This document shows positions 7,070 through 15,700 of a stretch of DNA of 64,000 nt, one piece after another; within the stretch, counting starts at the first letter, position 1, and each line of letters starts with the position of its first letter. The stretch is from contig QHXQ01000019.1 of NCBI GenBank assembly GCA_003223935.1, positions 62,001-126,000 on the forward strand, written 5' to 3'. The position numbers were made by a program, and so were the translations under genes. Source of the DNA: Acidobacteriota bacterium (GTDB lineage Bacteria > Acidobacteriota > Blastocatellia > Pyrinomonadales > Pyrinomonadaceae). The notes beneath the pieces were generated by a model. The model was given only the letters and a program-made list of their open reading frames with translations, did no database searches and was not told where the DNA came from.

Positions 7070-9211
7070 TTAATACTGCCAGTTGACGTTGACGGAGCCT
7101 GTGCCGCTCGTCGGCACGGTGTAAGTGTGATTCGCGCCCGCCTCCCAAGTGACCGCGCCGCCTGCCGCGATCTTGATGAACTTGAATTGAATCGTTTGGC
7201 CGGCGGGCACGCTGGCGTTGATGAACCAGTTCGGATAGTTCGGCGTCAGCATCGGCCCGAACGCGCCGTCCCAAGTCGTGGCCCACTGGCCCAACTCAAT
7301 CGTATTGCCCGTCAAGAAAATGTAATCGCCGACCTGTGTGGGCGTCGCGTTGTTGACTGTGAACGTCACGGGGATCAGTTTCGCTGTCAGCGCGGTGAAC
7401 TGTATGCCGTTCGAGACCTGACTCGATGAGTTGGTCACGGTCACGCTGTAGTTGCCGTTGGCGACCGATGGCACAGTGGCCACGATCTTCGTCGGCGACC
7501 AAGAGCTAACGGTGGCGACAGTCGTGCCGAATTTGACCGTGCCGGTCGTCGAGCCAAAGTTGTTGCCGCCGATGACAACCGAGACGCCGGGTTGCGCCTC
7601 AGCCGGGCCGATTGAGCCGATCTCAGGCGGGGCCGCGCCTTCGGTGAACTGCCAGACGCCGACCGTATGCGCGGGCAACGAGAAACTCGTGACTGGATTA
7701 TTGCCACCCGTGCCGCTCGTGACCGTAATGGATGAACCGCCGAGCAAGCTCGTCAGATAATCGGAGTACGTGCCGACGGGCAGCGACGTGTTCAGTCCCG
7801 TGATGTTGTATGCGGTCGCGTCGTTCTTGTTGATGGCGACGAGGACGACGCTGCCGAAGAACTTGCGCTCGTAGATGTACACGTCGGAATTGATCCAGCG
7901 TTGACTCATCGAGCCATAGGAGACGGCCGGGTTGCTGTGCCGAAGCGTCGAGAGTTTGCCCATGAGCTTATAGGCGGTCGTGGTCGTGTCGAAGCCGGGC
8001 ATCATCGGGCGGTTGTAGGGGTCTGTGCCGCCGTTCGTGTCGTTGTGCAAGTATTGCTCTGTGCCGTAATAGATGCAGGGGATGCCGCGCGCGGTGAGGA
8101 TGAAGGCGAGCGCCTCGTGCAGCCGGTTGTTGTTATTGTTGACGGTCAGGAAGCGCGCCATGTCGTGATTGTCTATGAAGGTGACGAGGTCGTCCTTCCA
8201 AGTGAAGTTCGTGCCCTCGGCCGTGATGACGCTGTCAATGTCGGAGAAGTTGGTGTTTGACCCGAAGACGTTGCGGATCGCCGTGTTGAGCGGGAAGTCT
8301 AGGAGCGAGATGCCGCTCTTGTTGGCGAACTTGTAAGAGTCGTGATAGAGCGGATCGCTCGTGTTGCCTTGATACCACTCGCCGAAGAGGAAGCTGTCGC
8401 CGTTGGTGTAGATCGAATTGGCGAAGCTGTACTCCCAGCCCCAAGTGACATGCTTGACGGCATCAATGCGAAAGCCATCCACGCCGTGCTGTTGTAGGAG
8501 TTGTGTCGCAGCCTTCAAGTAGCCGTCCACAGTCGCGTTCTCCTGATTCAGATCGGCAAGGTCGAAGAGCGTGTAATACTCGACCTGATAGCGGTCGTCC
8601 CAACCGCCACCCGAAATGTTCGGATTGTGGTGATAGTAACCGTTCGTGTCGTTGGTGTAGTTGCCAAGGAATGTGCCGTTGTCGTAGAGCGAGCCGAACT
8701 CGCCCGCGTTGTCTTGGGTCGAATGGTTGGGCGCGAAATCAACGATGACCTTGATGCCGTTTGCATGCGCGGCCGTGACGAGGCTATCAAAGTCTGTCCA
8801 AGTGTTCGAGGTGTTGCCGAAATGCTCTTCGATGCGTTTGAAGTCGCGCCCCTGATAGCCGTGATAAGCGGCGGTCGGGTTGCCCTGACCATCGGGGATG
8901 TTCGCGTTAAGATTATCAATGGGCGGCGAAATCCAGATGGCGGTGACGCCGAGACCGGCAAGGTAAGACATCTTCTGTTGAATGCCGGCCAGATCGCCGC
9001 CCCAATAGGCGCGCCAGTTGGTGTGCGTGCCGTCGTAGAGACCTGAAGACTGCGCCGGGTTGTTGTTGGCCGTCGAGCCGTCGAAGAAGCGGTCGGTAAT
9101 GATCTGGTAGATGACCTCGTGCTTGAAATCGGCGGCACGGACGGGGAATTGTATGAGCAAGGCGAATAGTGTAACGAGCGAGAGGAGGTGCCGGGCGTTT
9201 AAGTTTTTCAT
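7070..9211 (-). CDS. Secreted GH13 alpha-glucanotransferase, cyclomaltodextrin glucanotransferase-like
   Basis: 713 residues with the five-domain order of CGTases: signal peptide (1-26), (beta/alpha)8 domain A/B, domain C, IPT/TIG domain (about 530-615, EIGSIGPAEAQPGVSVVIGG), and C-terminal starch-binding CBM20 (about 620-713). The catalytic triad is visible: nucleophile D250 in GFRIDAVKH, acid/base E278 in FGEWYQG, and D350 in FIDNHD. The aromatic residue central for cyclisation in CGTases is present as F216 in LFDLADLN, where ordinary alpha-amylases have a small residue. Y280 occupies the second aromatic subsite position. It converts starch/glycogen to cyclodextrins or transfers maltosyl units. 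Its start overlaps the glutaredoxin stop (ATGA), implying coupled translation. A maltogenic amylase of the same architecture is the main alternative. Confidence 0.87.
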   Translation of the reverse strand: MKNLNARHLLSLVTLFALLIQFPVRAADFKHEVIYQIITDRFFDGSTANNNPAQSSGLYDGTHTNWRAYWGGDLAGIQQKMSYLAGLGVTAIWISPPIDNLNANIPDGQGNPTAAYHGYQGRDFKRIEEHFGNTSNTWTDFDSLVTAAHANGIKVIVDFAPNHSTQDNAGEFGSLYDNGTFLGNYTNDTNGYYHHNPNISGGGWDDRYQVEYYTLFDLADLNQENATVDGYLKAATQLLQQHGVDGFRIDAVKHVTWGWEYSFANSIYTNGDSFLFGEWYQGNTSDPLYHDSYKFANKSGISLLDFPLNTAIRNVFGSNTNFSDIDSVITAEGTNFTWKDDLVTFIDNHDMARFLTVNNNNNRLHEALAFILTARGIPCIYYGTEQYLHNDTNGGTDPYNRPMMPGFDTTTTAYKLMGKLSTLRHSNPAVSYGSMSQRWINSDVYIYERKFFGSVVLVAINKNDATAYNITGLNTSLPVGTYSDYLTSLLGGSSITVTSGTGGNNPVTSFSLPAHTVGVWQFTEGAAPPEIGSIGPAEAQPGVSVVIGGNNFGSTTGTVKFGTTVATVSSWSPTKIVATVPSVANGNYSVTVTNSSSQVSNGIQFTALTAKLIPVTFTVNNATPTQVGDYIFLTGNTIELGQWATTWDGAFGPMLTPNYPNWFINASVPAGQTIQFKFIKIAAGGAVTWEAGANHTYTVPTSGTGSVNVNWQY

Positions 9212-9465
9212 GTGCTGTTCTCCTTGAGGCGTTGCAGTTCGTGCTTGAACTCGGGGGCGGTCAAGCGGTGTTTGAAAGCGACGACGCCATTGATGGCGAT
9301 GACCGGGATATCCCAGGCATAACGCGCGGCGAGGGTGGGGTCGGCGTCTATGTTGACTTCGCGGAGATCATAATCATTTGCGCAGCCGGCGGCAAGGATT
9401 TCGCGCTTGGCTTCGTCGCAGAGATGACAGCCGGGGCGCGTGTAGATGACGACTTGAGCTTTCAT
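9208..9465 (-). CDS. Glutaredoxin-family thioredoxin-fold protein
   Basis: 85 residues from the ATG at 9465. The N-terminal strand VVIYTRPGCHLCDEAKREI carries the CxxC redox pair (CHLC), followed by VNIDADPTLAARYAWDIPVI with the cis-proline. This is the glutaredoxin-like DUF836 pattern. It is probably a cytoplasmic thiol-disulfide protein; glutathione use cannot be judged. An in-frame upstream ATG at 9495 would add a basic leader (MARRKFLCVP) and is less likely. It is first in a minus-strand group with the CGTase-like gene, which it overlaps by 4 nt. Confidence 0.85.
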   Translation of the reverse strand: MKAQVVIYTRPGCHLCDEAKREILAAGCANDYDLREVNIDADPTLAARYAWDIPVIAINGVVAFKHRLTAPEFKHELQRLKENST

Positions 9466-9488
9466 TGGCACACAGAGAAATTTTCGCC

Positions 9489-9519
9489 TTGCCACAATTC
9501 CGTGTGATCAGTATATAAT
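9489..9519 (+). promoter_or_regulatory. Possible sigma70-type promoter for the Rieske/cytochrome b operon
   Basis: TTGCCA (9489-9494) is followed after 17 nt by TATATA (9512-9517); the perfect -10 word TATAAT also occurs at 9514-9519 with a 19-nt gap. It lies in the divergent gap between glutaredoxin and the Rieske gene, leaving a 5' leader of about 200 nt. No ORF or recognisable structured RNA was seen in that leader. Confidence 0.4.
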
Positions 9520-9734
9520 GCAGCCACGCCATGTCGTATATCTAAATTATTTCTGGCGTGGCCGGCTCTTCTTCGTTACGCATAGCATTCGAATCACCGC
9601 GCGGGCAGGAGGCACGCCTCCGATTGGGCGCAGCCTGACCGTTCGCACCCGACCATACTGCAAACGATTCGATGCACGCACTGTGAATTAGCGAGGTGCT
9701 TGCGGCTACATCTGCTGAAATTCGGAGGTCGCGC

Positions 9735-10580
9735 TTGGATAGCGAAAAGATTTTAGACACGCCCGTCGAGAACACGAAGCCTGTCGAGAACGCGCCCCTC
9801 ACGTCTGCCACAGAGAACGAACAGTCGAACGACAAGGCTCGCGTCGAGCCTTTGTTGCGCGCCGCCGCCGGTCTGCCGGCCGCGAAAAAAGAGCCGGCTG
9901 CGCGTCGTGCCGACGACGATTGGGGCGCGACGAAAGCGGGCGCAACCGTCAAGACCGAGACGCCAGCAGGCACGACGCCCGCCGCACGTGTCGCGCCGGC
10001 TGCGGCGCGGACGACGCCGACGGCGAGCGTCGTGAAAGGCGTACCGAAAGGGTTGGCGTCGAAGGCTGCGGGCGCGCTCGTCGAAGCGCCGCCCGACCCG
10101 CCGATCAACAAGATGCGGCGGCGCATCACTTGGGCCGCCATCGCAGGCTTCCTGACCGTCTGCTTCCTCTCGTTCCTGCGCTTCTTCATGGCGCGCGCCA
10201 TCTACGAGCCGTCGTCGGTCTTTCGCATCGGCTTCCCCGGCGACTACGCGCAGGGCGTGGACACGAAGTGGCAGCAGACCTATCGCATCTGGGTTGATAA
10301 GACTTCGGATCGGCTCTTCGTCATCTATGCGCGCTGCACACACTTGGGCTGCACGCCCGACTGGAAGGCGAGCGAGAACAAGTTCAAGTGTCCATGTCAC
10401 GGCAGCGGCTACGACAGCGAGGGCGTCAACTTTGAAGGCCCTGCACCGCGCCCGATGGATCGCGCGCACGTCGAAATGGATGCCGAAGGGCAGATCGTCG
10501 TGGACACAAGCCGCCTCTACAAGTGGCCCAAAGGCGAGACGAACGAGTTCAACAATCCGGGCGCGTACATTCCGATCTAA
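9735..10580 (+). CDS. Rieske [2Fe-2S] subunit of a b6-type quinol:cytochrome c complex
   Basis: About 281 residues. The N-terminal 110 residues are Ala/Thr/Lys-rich and probably disordered. A single membrane anchor (about 130-150, ITWAAIAGFLTVCFLSFLRF) precedes the Rieske fold, with cluster-binding motifs CTHLGC (about 201-206) and CPCHGSGY (about 219-226), then EGPAPRPMDRAHVE. It takes electrons from quinol at the positive side of the membrane and passes them to the cytochrome c of the complex. TTG at 9735 is chosen as start because a GGAGG (9724-9728) sits 6 nt upstream; an earlier GTG at 9696 lacks such a site. It is first in an operon with cytochrome b and c genes. Confidence 0.9.
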   Translation: MDSEKILDTPVENTKPVENAPLTSATENEQSNDKARVEPLLRAAAGLPAAKKEPAARRADDDWGATKAGATVKTETPAGTTPAARVAPAAARTTPTASVVKGVPKGLASKAAGALVEAPPDPPINKMRRRITWAAIAGFLTVCFLSFLRFFMARAIYEPSSVFRIGFPGDYAQGVDTKWQQTYRIWVDKTSDRLFVIYARCTHLGCTPDWKASENKFKCPCHGSGYDSEGVNFEGPAPRPMDRAHVEMDAEGQIVVDTSRLYKWPKGETNEFNNPGAYIPI

Positions 10581-10582
10581 AT

Positions 10583-10632
10583 TCGTGATTTGAGATTTGA
10601 GTTTGAGATTTCAAATTTGAGATTCGAGCTTC
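10583..10632. repeat. Heptamer-type intergenic repeat (GATTTGA unit)
   Basis: Tandem 7-nt units GATTTGA, GATTTGA, GTTTGAG, ATTTCAA, ATTTGAG, ATTCGAG in the Rieske-cytochrome b spacer. The 17-mer at 10602-10618 is identical to 2502-2518. Confidence 0.65.
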
Positions 10633-10655
10633 AGTCTTAACGAGGAGCAATCGTT

Positions 10656-11579
10656 ATGGAGCCTGAGCGGCCCGATGGGCCAGACGTGAAGACGGAAGAG
10701 GGGCAAAGCAAAGCGACAGCTTTGATCGAGAAAGCGCGCGAGCAAGGGTTGGCCTTGCGCGACCGCGCGAAGAAAGAGTTTGAGGGCTACAAAGACCCGC
10801 AGCAGACGCAACTCTGGAAGTCTATCTTCCGCGTCTCGCACGACCGCTCCGATCCGCGCAACCGCAGCTTAGCCGTCCTCTCGAACGTCTTCCTGCACCT
10901 GCATCCGGCGAAGATCAATCGCGACGCCACGCGCTACAGTTTCACTTGGGGCATGGGCGGCATCACGTTCTACCTCTTCATCGTCTTGACCTTCACGGGC
11001 GTGCTCTTGATGTACTATTACCATCCCGTGAAGGGCGCAGCCTTCCGCGACATCCTCTATCTCGAACACGACGTGCCGTTCGGCAAACTCCTGCGCAACA
11101 TGCACCGTTGGGCCGCGCACCTGATGATCATCACGACGTGGCTGCACATGTTTCGCGTCGTGCTCACTGGTTCTTACAAACGCCCGCGCGAGTTCAACTG
11201 GTGCGTCGGCGTCGTGCTGCTGGTCTTGACGATGTTGCTCTCGTTCACAGGCTACTTGTTGCCCGACGACCAACTTGGCTTCTGGGCGGTCACGGTCGGC
11301 ACGAACATGGCGCGCGCGACACCTATCTTCGGCCACGAAGGCCCGTTCGGGCCACAACTCGGCATGACGCCATACAACGACGTGCGCTTCGGCCTGCTCG
11401 GCGGTTCAATCGTGGATGCGAACGCGCTCTTGCGTTCATACATCTGGCATTGCATCGGCATCCCGCTCGTCGCCTCAATCTTCATGGCCGTCCACTTCTG
11501 GCGCATACGAAAGGATGGTGGCATATCGGGGCCTGCGCCGGTGATGCTCGAATCGGAGATGAAGGCGTTGAAGAAATAG
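10656..11579 (+). CDS. Cytochrome b, N-terminal (b6-like) subunit
   Basis: 307 residues. A hydrophilic 75-residue N-terminal extension (KTEEGQSKATALIEKAREQG) precedes a four-helix cytochrome b6-like core. Haem b ligands are visible as HRW...LH with 13 residues between (HRWAAHLMIITTWLH) and HCIGIPLVASIFMAVH with 14 between, which is the b6 rather than the bc1 spacing. The Qo-side FKKPRE-like motif appears as YKRPREFNW. At the position of the b6 Cys that binds the extra c-type haem, the sequence reads WGMGGI with no Cys, so covalent haem ci is not expected. It works with Rieske and the next gene as the quinol-oxidising core. A GAGGAG site precedes the ATG. Confidence 0.92.
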   Translation: MEPERPDGPDVKTEEGQSKATALIEKAREQGLALRDRAKKEFEGYKDPQQTQLWKSIFRVSHDRSDPRNRSLAVLSNVFLHLHPAKINRDATRYSFTWGMGGITFYLFIVLTFTGVLLMYYYHPVKGAAFRDILYLEHDVPFGKLLRNMHRWAAHLMIITTWLHMFRVVLTGSYKRPREFNWCVGVVLLVLTMLLSFTGYLLPDDQLGFWAVTVGTNMARATPIFGHEGPFGPQLGMTPYNDVRFGLLGGSIVDANALLRSYIWHCIGIPLVASIFMAVHFWRIRKDGGISGPAPVMLESEMKALKK

Positions 11580-11580
11580 A

Positions 11581-11628
11581 AGCTGAAAGCTGATTGCCGA
11601 TTGCTGAAAGCTGATAGACGCTGAACCG
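11581..11628. repeat. Heptamer-type intergenic repeat (AGCTGAA/AGCTGAT unit)
   Basis: Tandem 7-nt units AGCTGAA, AGCTGAT, TGCCGAT, TGCTGAA, AGCTGAT, AGACGCT between the two cytochrome b genes. No matching inverted arm was seen. Confidence 0.6.
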
Positions 11629-11653
11629 TTGACTATGAGGAGACAACGGAGAG

Positions 11654-12769
11654 ATGCAGAACGTAGAAGAATTCGAGGACTTCGAGGAGCGTAAGGGCAG
11701 TTGGTTGACGGGCGGGCGCGCGGCCTTGATCTTGGTCGTCCTCGCGCTCGTCATCTCGGCCTTCTTTGTCGAGGACTGGCATCAACTGATCAGCATCGCC
11801 ACCAAGCCCGACAACATCCCCATCGTTGCGCTCATCCCGCTCGTCATCTTCTTCACTTGGCTTGGCATGAAGCAGGCGCGCGCGAACGATGAATTGGCCG
11901 AACACCTCCAAGCCGACCCGCAACTCGCCAAGACGCATCATCGCAAGACGCAGCCTTGGCGGCCCGGTTGGGCGCGGGAACTGCACGTCTGGCCGTACCT
12001 GATCCGCATCGAATTTCTCGCCGCGATCATCGTCACGGTGATTCTCTACGTCTGGTCAATCACGCTCAATGCGCCGCTCGAAGAACCGGCGAATCCGAAC
12101 CTCACGATGAACCCGTCGAAAGCGCCTTGGTACTTTCTTGGCCTTCAGGAGATGCTCGTCTATTTCGATCCGTGGATCGCGGGCGTGGTGATGCCGAGTC
12201 TGCTCATCGTCGGCTTGATGGTCTTCCCTTACGTGGACTCGAACCCCTTGGGCAACGGCTACTACTCTTGGCGGCAGCGCCGCTTCGCGGTCTCGATGTT
12301 TTTGTGGGGCTTCTTCATGTGGATCGCGCTGATCATCATCGGCACGTTCATACGCGGCCCCGGCTGGATTTGGTTCTGGCCCGGACAGCGTTGGGATCAC
12401 AACGCGGTCGTCTATGATCGCAACCGCGACCTGCATGAAATCTTCGGCATCACGAGTATGCCGGGCAAGCTCGTCTTCGGCGCGCTCGTGGTCGGCGGTT
12501 TCTACTTCGTCGGCGGGTTGTTCTTTCACTGGCTGATGAAGCGCAGCCGGTTCAAGTTCAGATACTTGTTTCATCCGCGCGAATTCTTACATTGGGCTAA
12601 GACTTCGGATGAATTCGAGTCGAAGATACTCGCGCGCACGAGCATCTTGCAGTACCTGACGTTTCAGTTCTTCGCCATCACGGTGCTACTCGCGTTTCCG
12701 ATCAAACTGATCTTGCGCCTTGTGTTCACGATCAAATACGTCTGGGTCACGCCGTGGTTTAACATCTGA
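11654..12769 (+). CDS. Cytochrome b, C-terminal (subunit IV-like) subunit, extended
   Basis: 371 residues, roughly twice the length of b6f subunit IV. After a cytoplasmic start it has an early membrane helix (RAALILVVLALVISAFFV), a second (IPIVALIPLVIFFTWLGM), then the subunit-IV region. The Qo motif there reads KAPWYFLGLQEMLVYF, where classic b6f has PEWY; the APWYFLGLQE form is known from non-photosynthetic bacterial b complexes. Further helices follow (MPSLLIVGLMVFPYVD, SMFLWGFFMWIALIIIG), then a conserved-looking GPGWIWFWPGQRWD and a last helix. It completes the quinol-binding core with the preceding gene. A GAGGAG lies at about 15 nt with weaker GAGAG nearer the ATG. Confidence 0.85.
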   Translation: MQNVEEFEDFEERKGSWLTGGRAALILVVLALVISAFFVEDWHQLISIATKPDNIPIVALIPLVIFFTWLGMKQARANDELAEHLQADPQLAKTHHRKTQPWRPGWARELHVWPYLIRIEFLAAIIVTVILYVWSITLNAPLEEPANPNLTMNPSKAPWYFLGLQEMLVYFDPWIAGVVMPSLLIVGLMVFPYVDSNPLGNGYYSWRQRRFAVSMFLWGFFMWIALIIIGTFIRGPGWIWFWPGQRWDHNAVVYDRNRDLHEIFGITSMPGKLVFGALVVGGFYFVGGLFFHWLMKRSRFKFRYLFHPREFLHWAKTSDEFESKILARTSILQYLTFQFFAITVLLAFPIKLILRLVFTIKYVWVTPWFNI

Positions 12770-12795
12770 GCCGAACGTGTGGAGGGACGATTAAG

Positions 12796-15700
12796 GTGGC
12801 TGAGACTCCTGATGACGCGCTGGTCGTAAGAGAACCGGACGAGCCGGCGCGCGATCCGATTGCCAGTCGCTCGACGAGCGGCATCCTGCTCATCTGCACG
12901 CTGCTGATGATGGCCGTGGTCGGTTGGTCTCTGTATGACGAAGTTTATGGACTGCGACCTTGGAAGGACATGCAGCGCGAGTTCGTCGCGCGCGAGACGC
13001 GCTATTTGAAGCGACTCAAGAAGCAGGGCAACGCGACGGAGAAGGAAGTTCGCGCGAGCGCAGAGTATCAGCAACTGAAGGATGAGGCTGATGCAGCGAA
13101 AGAGGCTGCCAACCCTGCGTACAACGAAAAGGCGCAGCAGATCAGACTCATCGATCAGCAACTCGCCGCCATCTCCGATCCATTCCAAGATAGACGCGGG
13201 CATCTCACGGTCGCCAACTATCGCGCCGAAACCGCGCATGATAAGAACACCAAAGCAAAGTATGAACATGAAGCGCAGCAAATCCGACAGGAGACTGTGC
13301 AGATCAGCTATCCGCTCGATGGCTCTGGACGCAAACAAAAGCAGCCGTTCGATTTCACGAAACTCGATCAGACCTACAACGATTTGAAGGCCCGCAAGGC
13401 ACAGTTGCTCGTCGAGCAGGCCGACGTGATGAAGGATTACACGGAGAAGAATAAGAAGCTCGAAGAGTATGTGAAAGACAATGTTGTTGGTCTCACAGCC
13501 GAGCAGCTCAGCAAGCTGATCGAGCGCAATGATAAATATGATTTCGGGCTGCACCAGATCAACGTCAACGAATACAACATCGTAGATCGCTGTGAGACGT
13601 GCCATCTCGGCGTGCGCGAGCCGCTGCGCTTAACGCCCGCCGCGATGAAGCCGACGGGCCGGAAGATTGACGCGGATGCGCGCGCCTTCGTCAACCATCC
13701 GAGCGAGAGCAAGGAGCTTTTGCAGATTCACGATCCGGAAAAGTTCGGCTGCTCTTCGTGTCACGGCGGCAACGGGCGCGCGACCACAACGGTCGAGAAG
13801 GCGCACGGGCTAAACGAATTCTGGCTGCATCCGCTGCACGAAAAAGACAACGTCGAGGCCGGTTGTCAGCAGTGCCACTCGAACGACCGCGTGGTGCAAT
13901 ATGCTAACAATCTGACGCTTGGCAAAGATTTATTCCAGACGCGCGGCTGCGTCGGCTGCCATCGCTTCGAGGGCTACGACCGCGAGACAGACGCGCTCAC
14001 GAACTCACGTCAAGAGATCAAGCAACTCGAAGAGCAGATGGCCGCGAACGAACGCGACGCCAAACAAGCGGAGCAAGAAGCGGCCACTGCGCCCGACGAT
14101 GCGACCGCGCAACGTTTGAACACGCGCGCGACGGCGCTGCGCGTGACGAGCAGCCAACTCGCAGCGCGCGTCGAGCAGTTGAACACACAGTCGCGCTACT
14201 TGATGCAGGATCAGAAGAAGGTCGGGCCGAATCTGAAAGACGTGCGCTTGAAGTTGCGCAAAGAGTGGATTCCTGAATGGCTCAAAGACCCGCAGGCGTT
14301 TCGTCCCGGCACGAAGATGCCGACCTTCTGGTATCTCAACCCGGACCTGCTGGTCTTCAAGTCGCAGACGGCACAACAGGCAGACGATGAGCGCAAAGCC
14401 ATCGCCGCTTATCTATGGCAATCCGCGTTTGAGGGTGATATACCGAAGCAGGACGGCGGCGACGCAGGGCACGGCAAAGAGTTGTTCGAGACGAAGGGCT
14501 GCATGGCCTGCCACTCAATCGGCGAGAGCGACAACAAAGTCGGCGGTGACTTCGCGGCGAACTTGACGCGCGTCGGCGAGAAGGCGAGCTTCGATTACAT
14601 CGTCCGTTGGATTCACAATCCGCGCGAACGCTACGCGCCCTACTGCCCGAAAGAGCATCGCGACCTGACGCCCGACGATTACGCGAAACACAAACAGCCT
14701 TACGTCTTCGACACGGGCCTGCACTCGAAGTGTCCGAACGATGGCGCGGAGTTGCAAGTGCAGAACATGACGGTGATGCCGAACTTCCGTCTGTCTGTGC
14801 AGGACGCGCGCGACATTGCCACTTACTTGTTCTCGCTCGGCAACACGCAGCCGTCTTACGCGGATGCGTCCTACTTGGACGATCCGAAGTTGAAGGATAA
14901 AGGCTTCACCTTGATCAAGCAGTACGGCTGCGCGGGCTGCCATGAGATCAAAGGCTTCGAGGAAGAGCAGCGCATCGGCAAGGAGTTGACGAACGAAGGC
15001 GCGACGCCGCTTGAGCGTCTCGACTTTGCCCTACAGACTAGCAACGCACAGGATGGCAAAGACCCATACACCGGCACGAAAAAGGACAAGGACGGCAACA
15101 AGGTCAGAGAGTGGTACAACCACAAAGGCTTCTTCGAGCACAAGCTGGCCGACCCGTCCGTCTATGATCGCAACAAGGAGAAGGACGCGCGCGATCACCT
15201 GCGCATGCCGAAGCCTTATTTGACGGACGAGTGGCAGACGGCGTTGACGACGTTCCTGCTAGGCAGCGTCGGCACAGACGGCGCAAACGTGCCCGCGTCG
15301 CTCTTCTACAATCCGACCAACCGGCAGAAGGACATACAAGATGGTTGGTGGGTCGTCAAGAAATATAACTGCATGGGCTGTCATTCGGTGCAGGTCGGAC
15401 AGAAGTCTGTCATCTCAGGACTGCCGCAGTTCCAGACGCCCGAAGGCAAAGATCAGCTCCCGCCCGCGCTCTTTACAGAAGGCGCGCGCGTTGATCCTGA
15501 ATGGCTGTTGCGCTTCCTGAGTGATCCGTCTTTGAGCGGCGGCGGTTATGATCTGATCGTCAATGGTCACGAGAATGCCACAGGCGGCAACAACAACGCG
15601 CAAGCCAGCGCGGGCGCAAATGCAAACGCCGCGCAAGCGACAAACAACGCGAGCAACAGGCAAGGGAACGGCACACAAGCGAGCGCGAACGGCGAAGGCG

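Noticed and set aside
7070..9211. Plain alpha-amylase
   Set aside because: The IPT/TIG plus CBM20 order and the aromatic residue at the central cyclisation position fit CGTase better, though a maltogenic amylase is not excluded.
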